From Thermoleophilia bacterium (lineage in GTDB: Bacteria > Actinomycetota > Thermoleophilia > RBG-16-64-13): a DNA stretch of 5,131 nt. Under the pieces are notes generated by a model. The model was given only the letters and a program-made list of their open reading frames with translations, had not been told where the DNA came from and did no database searches. Of the stretch, positions 1 to 4,763 are shown in pieces. The stretch spans positions 1 through 5,131 of the forward strand of contig JAFGIH010000144.1 in assembly GCA_016929985.1 (NCBI GenBank). The letters run 5' to 3'. The position numbers were made by a program, and so were the translations under genes. Every line of letters starts with the position of its first letter. Position 1 is the stretch's first letter.

Positions 1-1
1 C

Positions 2-412
2 TTGGTGGTGATCATCATCATCGCCATCCTGGCCGCGATCGCCATCCCGACCTTCCTCGGGCAGCGTCAGAAGGCTCAGGACGCAGCGTGCAAATCCCTC
101 GTCCGTAACGCTATGACCGCCATCGAATCCGCCTATGTCGACCTCAGGACATTTGTGCCCGCAACTATGACCGCCGCTGTTCTCGGGGCCATCGAGCCTT
201 CGATCACGTTTGTCGCAGCTGCCGACGCCGCTGCGGCATACGGTACCCCGACTGCTCTTACCTCAGCTGACTCTGTCAACTACTTCGGTACGGCCGATAC
301 ATACGCGGTGGGTTCCTCCTCCGAATCCGGTAAGGAATTCGGCGTAGCTGTCAACAAGGGCGCTGGCGGCGGCAACACCTACTACATCGACAACGTCGCA
401 GCTGACTGGTAG
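2..412 (+). CDS. Major type IV pilin, 5'-truncated by window edge
   Basis: This is the shaft subunit of a type IV pilus, with its N-terminus cut off by the window. The visible part opens with LVVIIIIAILAAIAIP, the hydrophobic helix that anchors a prepilin in the membrane and later packs the fibre core. By alignment with the complete paralogue at 1239-1757, the first visible codon (TTG, Leu) is mature residue 7, so the leader and FTLIEL lie upstream and this TTG is not the real start. About 136 residues are visible, giving a mature length near 142. The Pro at mature position 22 is present, followed by LGQR and SLVRNA. The globular part is Ala/Gly/Ser/Thr-rich with a single Cys (mature 36) and ends in ADW before TAG. 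Pilin identity is secure. Whether this or the second copy is the dominant subunit cannot be told from sequence. Confidence 0.95.
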   Translation: MVVIIIIAILAAIAIPTFLGQRQKAQDAACKSLVRNAMTAIESAYVDLRTFVPATMTAAVLGAIEPSITFVAAADAAAAYGTPTALTSADSVNYFGTADTYAVGSSSESGKEFGVAVNKGAGGGNTYYIDNVAADW

Positions 413-439
413 AAGCCACGCAAGGACAAGCGAAGTCCA

Positions 440-451
440 ACGTGATCACGT
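440..451. promoter_or_regulatory. 12-bp perfect palindrome, possible operator
   Basis: ACGTGATCACGT is a perfect 12-base inverted repeat in the spacer between the first pilin and the TPR lipoprotein gene, about 100 bases upstream of the latter's start. Its symmetry and intergenic position suit a dimeric DNA-binding regulator. It does not match the spaced TGTGA-N6-TCACA site of CRP. I see no convincing -35/-10 pair beside it. A 12-base palindrome can also occur by chance, so the functional call is weak. Confidence 0.2.
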
Positions 452-485
452 AGACCGATCTCGTAACAGGGCATAGAAGACGACC

Positions 486-522
486 AGGGGTAACGGGCCC
501 TGCCAAAGGATCCGTTACCCCT
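486..522 (+). terminator. Stem-loop without U-tract downstream of first pilin gene
   Basis: AGGGGTAACGG (486-496) is exactly complementary to CCGTTACCCCT (512-522), giving an 11-bp stem with a 15-base loop. It begins 73 bases after the pilin stop and ends 28 bases before the TPR gene. No run of T follows the stem (the next bases are CCGTCTACC). It is therefore not a classical intrinsic terminator, although high-GC actinobacteria often show such U-less hairpins. It could partly end transcription, protect the 3' end of an abundant pilin mRNA, or mark a processing site, so that downstream genes are expressed less than the pilin. Confidence 0.5.
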
Positions 523-550
523 CCGTCTACCTACTGCAGGAGCCACAGAG

Positions 551-1186
551 ATGAAGCCGGGGGCACATAGTCGTTTCGCAGACCACGCTCGTCATGAGCG
601 GCGCGTACGCTTCTTCTTGGCGCTCGCGGCGATCATGGCGGCTGTGGTTCTCATGACTGGATGCTCTGATCCTGTCGCAGAGGCCGATTCCCTTGTGGCC
701 GAAGGAGACCTCTCTGGGGCGGAGTCCTTGTACCGGGAGGCTCTTGCTTCAGATCCTGAGAATCTCGAGGCGCTGTGCGGAATGGCTGTAGTGCTCGCGC
801 TGCAGCACAGGTATGACGAAGCTCTCGTGGCCCAGGAGCGCGTTGTGGCCGTCGATCTCACCGATTCACTCACTCGCGTCGAGTTGGGATTCAACTACCT
901 CAACCACCAAGGGCGAGCCGAGGATGCGGTAAGAGTGCTCGGTGAAGCCGCGGCCCTCGATGCCAGCGCCAAGAACCTGACGTTCCTGGCTCAGGCTCAA
1001 GCTGTGGCCGGTCGGACTAAGGACGCCGAGCGGACTCTCGAGGAGGCGCTCGGAATCGATCCAACCTATCAGCACGCTTACCAAGTGCTGGTGAAGGTGC
1101 TGGAAGACGACGGTAGAACAGACGAGGCGAGCCGTGTACGAGAGCGCGCAGTCGCCCAGGGGATCACGTTGATAGATGTGGAGTAG
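551..1186 (+). CDS. TPR-repeat lipoprotein, probable pilus-associated factor
   Basis: This 211-residue protein is predicted to be exported and lipid-anchored. Residues 1-20 are hydrophilic and Arg/His-rich and 21-36 are hydrophobic. A lipobox-like LMTGC puts the acylated Cys at 38; Met at -3 is less usual than Leu. Residues 42 to about 204 form roughly five helical TPR-type repeats, near 42-69, 72-103, 107-137, 141-171 and 174-204. The typical A..L...AL..DP pattern is clearest at 57-69 and 159-171. TPRs are protein-protein interaction scaffolds. The ATG start is backed by AGGAG at 538-542 with an 8-base spacer. The N-region is long for a signal peptide, but no later start precedes the hydrophobic core. 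Lying between two pilin genes, it invites comparison with the PilF/PilW pilotins, TPR lipoproteins that help secretin assembly in diderm bacteria. That role is only an analogy here. TPR lipoprotein is secure; the pilus role is inferred from context. Confidence 0.88.
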   Translation: MKPGAHSRFADHARHERRVRFFLALAAIMAAVVLMTGCSDPVAEADSLVAEGDLSGAESLYREALASDPENLEALCGMAVVLALQHRYDEALVAQERVVAVDLTDSLTRVELGFNYLNHQGRAEDAVRVLGEAAALDASAKNLTFLAQAQAVAGRTKDAERTLEEALGIDPTYQHAYQVLVKVLEDDGRTDEASRVRERAVAQGITLIDVE

Positions 1187-1223
1187 GGCAACCACTGCAA
1201 ACCGGCAGCCCTATCGAGGGCAC

Positions 1224-1228
1224 GAGGT
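1224..1228 (+). promoter_or_regulatory. Ribosome binding site setting the second pilin's start
   Basis: GAGGT lies 10 bases before the ATG at 1239. It supports that start over the in-frame ATG at 1176, which would overlap the TPR gene and add 21 residues to the leader, and over the ATG at 1248, which has no good Shine-Dalgarno sequence. A small hairpin, GCCCT (1208-1212) with AGGGC (1217-1221), sits just upstream and leaves the site exposed. Confidence 0.55.
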
Positions 1229-1238
1229 CCTGAGCAAT

Positions 1239-1757
1239 ATGAGCGGTATGCAAAAGATAGTCAGGCGCATGATGGGGGGAGCGCGGAGGCAGAAGGGCTT
1301 CACGCTGATCGAACTCCTTGTGGTGATCATCATCATCGCCATCCTTGCGGCCATCGCCATTCCCACGTATCTGGGCCAGAGGGAGCGCGCCGCCGATACT
1401 GAGTGCTACTCACTGGTGCGCAACGCCCTCACTGCCGTCCAGACCGCGCTGGTTGAGGCGGGGAGTTATGCGGGCGTCACCGCGGCGATGCTGAACCAGA
1501 TAGAGAACAGCATCACCTTCCTTCAGAGCGCCGAGAACATCGTCACGACCAGCCCGCCTTGGATCGGTGGCGCCACGGTTGCGGAGGCACATGACAAGGA
1601 AGTGGCGATATTCCCCGAGTCGGCTACGGTGATCGACATCGCCAGCCGAAGCTCGAGCGGCAACTGGTATGGCATTCAAATCGATACCCTGAACATCGGC
1701 GAGACCGGGTATGTGAAGGTCAAGGTGATTGAAGGGACGGCGGACATCGGCTGGTAA
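1239..1757 (+). CDS. Major type IV pilin, second paralogous copy
   Basis: This is a complete prepilin of 172 residues. The 20-residue basic leader ends in ARRQKG, followed by FTLIELLVVIIIIAILAAIAIP, a textbook class III signal. The prepilin peptidase should cut after Gly20 and methylate Phe21. Glu25 (mature +5) and Pro42 (mature 22) are both present. The mature protein is about 152 residues. It parallels the first pilin in LGQR, a Cys at mature 36, SLVRNA, an SITF segment and a terminal Trp (ADW there, IGW here), but the middle differs, including an insert with SPPW. This points to an old duplication with a diverged surface. The gene begins 52 bases after the TPR gene, with no obvious terminator between, so the two may share a transcript. 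A GC-rich structured spacer follows. It could be the main pilin, a specialised alternative or an abundant minor pilin. Confidence 0.95.
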   Translation: MSGMQKIVRRMMGGARRQKGFTLIELLVVIIIIAILAAIAIPTYLGQRERAADTECYSLVRNALTAVQTALVEAGSYAGVTAAMLNQIENSITFLQSAENIVTTSPPWIGGATVAEAHDKEVAIFPESATVIDIASRSSSGNWYGIQIDTLNIGETGYVKVKVIEGTADIGW

Positions 1758-1772
1758 CCAGTCATGACAAAA

Positions 1773-1855
1773 CGGCCGGTCCGAGCCCGGACCGCGGCTG
1801 TAGACGACGAGACCGACGCGCCCGAAAGGGCGCCTCGGCTTCCTGGGTCCGGCCG
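1773..1855 (+). terminator. Structured spacer: tandem GC hairpins after second pilin gene
   Basis: Starting 16 bases after the pilin stop, this stretch can fold strongly. CGGTCCG (1777-1783) pairs with CGGACCG (1788-1794) around a 4-base loop. GCGCCC (1818-1823) pairs with GGGCGC (1828-1833) around a GAAA tetraloop, extended past a C-C mismatch by CCGA (1813-1816) with TCGG (1835-1838). CGGCCGG (1773-1779) can also pair with CCGGCCG (1849-1855), enclosing the second hairpin and competing with part of the first. There is no U-tract. The simplest reading is tandem U-less terminators or mRNA-stabilising hairpins that separate the abundant pilin message from the minor-pilin operon. A structured regulatory RNA is possible. 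I saw no consensus of a known riboswitch, including the GCAAACC and ACGCAAAGC cores of class I c-di-GMP sensors. Confidence 0.45.
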
Positions 1856-1865
1856 GTGATTCGTT

Positions 1866-1909
1866 AGGGACCCCATCCGGCCGCCAATCTCCAACCAAGG
1901 TTGGTCCCT
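1866..1909 (+). repeat. Inverted repeat upstream of minor-pilin operon
   Basis: AGGGACC (1866-1872) is complementary to GGTCCCT (1903-1909), a 7-bp stem around a 30-base loop. Inside it, CCAACC (1891-1896) can instead pair with GGTTGG (1899-1904), although its 2-base loop is tight. GGGTCC (1845-1850) of the preceding element can also pair with GGACCC (1868-1873). These stems exclude one another. The repeat ends 33 bases before the start codon at 1943, so it may form in the leader of the operon mRNA. A function is not established. Confidence 0.35.
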
Positions 1910-1942
1910 TGTCAGCGTGCGACTCAATTAGCCTCTGGGGCC

Positions 1943-2425
1943 ATGCAAAGGCGCACCAACATCTCCTCTTCAGGTGGCTTCAGCCTAATCGAACTCATGG
2001 TGGTCGTCGTCGTGCTCGGCATCTGTCTAGCCGGTGGCGTGGCTGCACTTTCCGATGGCCTGTCGGCGGTCGAGACCCGTGGCGCGGCGCAGGACTGGCA
2101 GGCAGCGGCCGCGTGGGCCCAGGTCGGGGTGCTCTGGCAGGGTGGCTGCACACAAGCGGCATGCGACTCCGGATCAGTGGCGCTCACGCATGAATACGGT
2201 CTGTGCGGGGGAGACCTAGGTCGCTCAACTGCGGCGACCGACGTCGAGGCCAACGTAGCTCGCTGGCGGGTCGGCGGAGGTATAGCAGTAACATTCGGGG
2301 GCAGTCTCGCCTCCCCTGACGGCGGCGGGTCCCTTCACTTCCAAAACAACGGCGGTGCGTACCGTGTCGTCGTTCGCCCCGAGAGCGGCCTGACGGTCAG
2401 AAGCCCGGCTGGGGTGAGGCCATGA
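1943..2425 (+). CDS. Minor pilin, FimT/GspH-like
   Basis: This is a predicted pseudopilin of 160 residues. The 12-residue leader MQRRTNISSSGG has a Gly at the cleavage site, followed by FSLIELMVVVVVLGICLAGG. Glu17 is the mature +5 residue that pairs with the N-terminus of the neighbouring subunit. A helix continuing through Arg/Ala/Trp residues (46-65) and then a beta-rich C-terminal part with short strands (LHFQNN, YRVVV, GLTV) resemble GspH/FimT. Cys69, Cys74 and Cys88 could form a disulfide outside the cell. The ATG at 1943 is chosen because it gives a standard short leader. GGGG lies only 2 bases before it, so initiation may be weak. The TTG at 1901 would only lengthen the leader. It is first of four overlapping genes, and its stop shares ATGA with the next. 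The family call rests on fold style and gene order; minor pilin itself is firm. Confidence 0.85.
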   Translation: MQRRTNISSSGGFSLIELMVVVVVLGICLAGGVAALSDGLSAVETRGAAQDWQAAAAWAQVGVLWQGGCTQAACDSGSVALTHEYGLCGGDLGRSTAATDVEANVARWRVGGGIAVTFGGSLASPDGGGSLHFQNNGGAYRVVVRPESGLTVRSPAGVRP

Positions 2426-3162
2426 GATCATCCGAACGAATCGTACCGTGGCGCGTCAGCGACGGTGCGACCCTACTCGAGGTCATGGTGTCTGTGGTCC
2501 TGCTGGGGCTGCTGATCGTGCCCGTCGCGCTCGGGGTCGATTCAGCCGTGAACAGATCGACTTCGGTACGCGCTCAAGCGGATGATCTGGCAGCGCTGTG
2601 CGTTTCCTCAGGTTCTGGCCAGGCATGGAAGTGGGGGCCGGCGCTCACGGGCGCAGTGTGGCGGTTGGGCCCAGCTCTTGATCTCACCGTCAAGGTGGCT
2701 CCCGAAGAGCGGTTGGTCGTTGGCCTTTGGTGTGACGGCTGGTTCTTGGGCGAACGCGACGTCGATCCAGAGGGCAGGCTGTCCGTTCAGGCCTCGGATC
2801 TGCGGGATCTGGTGGACGGTGCACTCCTCGTCCGCGTGCGCGAAGCTGAGGGGGGATGGGGTCCTCCGTGGCGGTCTCTCGTGCCGGAAGGCACGGGGTC
2901 TTTCAGCTCAATGGATCTGGACCCCCATACGGATGATACCGATCTTGGCACGGAACTTCCTCCGCAGCTTGTCGTTCATGCGCCAGCCCTGGCCAACCCG
3001 TCCTTCGAGCTGTCCTCCGGATGTGGGGAAACAGAGGCGGCATACCCAGGACTCACCTTCCGTGTTCCGGAGTGCACAGACGGCCGGAGCTGGGCTGACC
3101 TCGAAGGGCGGGTGCAATCTTGGTTGATGGAGCAGGGTCGTGCGCTTGATGTGTACTTCTAA
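2422..3162 (+). CDS. Minor pilin, PilV/GspI-like
   Basis: This 246-residue prepilin-like protein overlaps the preceding gene by ATGA, and GGGG at 2411-2414 offers a binding site with a 7-base spacer. The 15-residue leader ends in RVSDG, followed by ATLLEVMVSVVLLGLLIVPVALG. Glu20 is at mature +5. The first mature residue is Ala, where most type IV pilins have Phe or Met. The TLLEV pattern is characteristic of PilV and GspI. The rest is Trp-rich and acidic, with a segment DLDPHTDDTDLG near residues 170-181 and two cysteines close together in SSGCG and PECTD that may form a disulfide. It is longer than a typical GspI or PilV, which are usually well under 200 residues, so it probably carries an enlarged outer domain. 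In T2SS, GspI nucleates the H/J/K tip complex. Minor pilin is firm; the PilV/GspI assignment is good. Confidence 0.86.
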   Translation: MRSSERIVPWRVSDGATLLEVMVSVVLLGLLIVPVALGVDSAVNRSTSVRAQADDLAALCVSSGSGQAWKWGPALTGAVWRLGPALDLTVKVAPEERLVVGLWCDGWFLGERDVDPEGRLSVQASDLRDLVDGALLVRVREAEGGWGPPWRSLVPEGTGSFSSMDLDPHTDDTDLGTELPPQLVVHAPALANPSFELSSGCGETEAAYPGLTFRVPECTDGRSWADLEGRVQSWLMEQGRALDVYF

Positions 3163-3772
3163 GCGACAGCCAGATTCCTTCGGCGCGGGCTTCACCTTGG
3201 TGGAGCTCCTCGTAGCCTTGGCGTTGTCGGTCTCTCTGGCGATGGCTGTGGCTCCCCTTTGGATCTCGCTCATGAGCACCGGGACTCGCGAGACCGACCG
3301 TACCGTATGGCTTCTTCAGCAACGCGTAGCGGCGGCTCGATTCGAGCGCGACCTCCGACTGGCGGGAGCAGAGCGTTGTCTGTTTCCCGTGGCGGGTGCC
3401 TTGTTGGAAGCGTCGGGTTCGCAGGTGGTGCTCCTTCAGCGCGCGACCGACGGTTCAATCCCGCTCATCGTCGAGTGGGAGATCACCAGGGGCTCATTGA
3501 TGAGGCGGTGGGGAACCTGTCCCACGCGGCGGCCGGTCGCGTTTCCGCACTCCCTCTATCAAGACAACAAGACGATGCTCGAACAGGTAGGCGCAAGAAG
3601 CTCGTTCACGTATGTGGTGAAGGGAGTCGAGCAGCCCGCTCCGGTAGCAGATACCGATCTCGCGTCGGTGGAGACAGTCATCCTGCACCTGTGCGCCGGT
3701 GGCGCAGTGGGCCCTGTGACCAGCGGAGCTACGGCCATCGAACTCACGACCTACGCGCGGGTGAGTCGGTGA
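3149..3772 (+). CDS. Minor pilin, PilW/GspJ-like
   Basis: This 207-residue prepilin has a 14-residue leader ending in SFGAG, then FTLVELLVALALSVSLAMAV with Glu19 at mature +5. Downstream, RFERDLRLAG (residues 64-73) matches the Arg-Asp-Leu-Arg-x-Ala-Gly signature common in PilW and GspJ. The beta-rich remainder has Cys77 and two further cysteines in GTCPT and LHLCAGG, which could be disulfide-bonded. The start lies inside the 3' end of the PilV-like gene (14-base overlap), pointing to translational coupling. An upstream in-frame GTG at 3140 is an alternative start: GGAG at 3129-3132 would be 7 bases before it, whereas AGGG at 3134-3137 is 11 bases before the ATG at 3149. The choice alters only three leader residues. 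Its stop overlaps the next start as GTGA. PilW/GspJ would be a tip-complex component. Confidence 0.87.
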   Translation: MCTSKRQPDSFGAGFTLVELLVALALSVSLAMAVAPLWISLMSTGTRETDRTVWLLQQRVAAARFERDLRLAGAERCLFPVAGALLEASGSQVVLLQRATDGSIPLIVEWEITRGSLMRRWGTCPTRRPVAFPHSLYQDNKTMLEQVGARSSFTYVVKGVEQPAPVADTDLASVETVILHLCAGGAVGPVTSGATAIELTTYARVSR

Positions 3773-4740
3773 GCCGCGCGGCTCACAGGAGGCGCTTCCG
3801 ATCACTCCTGCAACAAGGCTCGATCCTCATGCTGGTGCTTTTCATGTGCCTCGCGATCGCCGTGGTGGTGCAGACACTGGTGGTGGCGGTCATCTGTGGC
3901 ACTCGGGCAGTGGGCGACGAGCAAGCGGGGCGAGCCCGCATGGAGGAGAAAGATGCAGGTCTGGCGACCCTGAGGGAGCGCGGCCTCATAGCCTGGGGGG
4001 CGGCTCCCTGGATGGTGGTAAGCGAGGAGGGTCACACCGTCGAGGGCTGTTTGACCGAGGTCGCAGGGGAGAACGAGTGGGTGTTGGCGGCCACGGTCCG
4101 TCAGGAGCCTGAGGTGTCGAGACTCACGACGTCCGCGCTGCTTGAGCGGGGCCGCGACGGCGTTGACCTGCCTCTCGCTGCTGTGGTCGCCGGGTCGATG
4201 ACCGCGGCGGCAGGGCGCAGTGGTGCGTGGCTTGCAGCCGACCGTGGCAGCGAGGCGGTGGCGTACGTTTCCCAGCCGCCGGTCGCCCCTGTGTTGGGTG
4301 AACGCTGCTCATTAGCGGGGCTCGCCGACCCGTGGCGGCTGGACCCCGGCTGGGCAGCTCTGTCCGGTGACACGGCGCCGGATGGTGTGGCACCGGGCCC
4401 GAGCGTGATCATCTTGACCGGTTGGCGCGGGATGACCGTGGAAGTTCCCACGGACGGCATCGGGAGCGCGGCGGATGGCCCCATCCTGGTGGTCGTCACC
4501 GGCGGTGCCGACCTCGACGCCCGCGGTCTGGGCGACCTATACGGGGTCATCGTGGTGGACGAGGGGTCGATCTACCTCGACGGGACCAATCTGCACGGGG
4601 CGGTCTTCGCAACGGACGCCGTCGATTTTGGCGAGACCGGTCGCGTCGTCTTCTCAAAGACCATCCTACGATGGGCTACCGATCGCTCGTTGGTGCGCAC
4701 GCGGCTGGTCCCGGGAAGTCGCTGGGAGGGCACGGAATAG
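3769..4740 (+). CDS. PilX/GspK-like tip pseudopilin
   Basis: This 323-residue protein starts at a GTG overlapping the previous stop as GTGA. The open frame extends about 170 codons upstream, but that part merely shadows the PilW-like gene. Residues 1-17 are basic and end in LLQQG. A hydrophobic helix follows (about 18-43, beginning SILMLVLF), then a charged helix with ARMEEKDAGLATL. The mature +5 position is Leu, not Glu, as in PilX and GspK, where the missing Glu fits a subunit that caps the fibre. The C-terminal third (237-323) is beta-rich, with regularly spaced Gly and short strands (GPILVVV, YGVIVVDEGSIYL, GAVFATDAVDFG), resembling the solenoid-like end of some PilX-type assembly proteins. 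At 323 residues it is nearer GspK than the shorter PilX. No strong Shine-Dalgarno is visible, so translation probably depends on coupling. No PilY1-like gene follows at once. Confidence 0.82.
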   Translation: MSRAAHRRRFRSLLQQGSILMLVLFMCLAIAVVVQTLVVAVICGTRAVGDEQAGRARMEEKDAGLATLRERGLIAWGAAPWMVVSEEGHTVEGCLTEVAGENEWVLAATVRQEPEVSRLTTSALLERGRDGVDLPLAAVVAGSMTAAAGRSGAWLAADRGSEAVAYVSQPPVAPVLGERCSLAGLADPWRLDPGWAALSGDTAPDGVAPGPSVIILTGWRGMTVEVPTDGIGSAADGPILVVVTGGADLDARGLGDLYGVIVVDEGSIYLDGTNLHGAVFATDAVDFGETGRVVFSKTILRWATDRSLVRTRLVPGSRWEGTE

Positions 4741-4751
4741 GTGGTCTTGGG

Positions 4752-4757
4752 TATACT
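4752..4757 (+). promoter_or_regulatory. -10 box of a candidate leaderless promoter
   Basis: TATACT matches TATAAT at five of six positions. Six bases separate it from the ATG at 4764, so transcription would begin at or next to the start codon. No Shine-Dalgarno sequence precedes that ATG, which agrees with a leaderless message of the kind common in actinobacteria. I find no good -35 hexamer at the expected distance (bases 4728-4735 are GC-rich). The call rests on the -10 box and its spacing. Confidence 0.45.
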
Positions 4758-4763
4758 CCCGAT

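Noticed and set aside
1176..1238. An earlier ATG (1176) for the second pilin
   Set aside because: It overlaps the TPR gene, lacks a binding site, and would give a 41-residue leader; the ATG at 1239 with GAGGT upstream is better.
2..1757. Conductive (e-pilin) subunits
   Set aside because: Mature lengths of about 142 and 152 residues with large globular domains do not fit the short aromatic-rich pilins tied to that activity.
1410..1898. A 162-codon open frame on the minus strand across the second pilin
   Set aside because: It is antisense to a secure pilin gene and its translation is Arg/Pro/Gly-rich without a recognisable motif, as expected for a shadow frame in GC-rich DNA.
1909..1934. A promoter made of TTGTCA (1909-1914) and TAGCCT (1929-1934) before the minor-pilin operon
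   Set aside because: The hexamers are only 14 bases apart, too short for a sigma70-type promoter, and TAGCCT is a weak -10 match.
1901..1942. A TTG start for the FimT/GspH-like gene
   Set aside because: It lies within the inverted repeat, has AAGG directly abutting it instead of a spaced binding site, and gives a longer leader than the standard 12 residues from ATG 1943.
1758..1942. A class I c-di-GMP (GEMM) riboswitch in the spacer, as seen near some T4P genes
   Set aside because: The conserved GCAAACC and ACGCAAAGC segments are absent; only a GAAA tetraloop hairpin is shared, and that is common in many RNAs.
3259..3768. A 170-codon in-frame upstream extension of the PilX/GspK-like gene
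   Set aside because: It lies entirely within the PilW-like gene in another frame, is Arg/Ser/Gly-rich low-quality sequence, and would hide the hydrophobic pilin-type helix; the GTG at 3769 gives a normal N-terminus.
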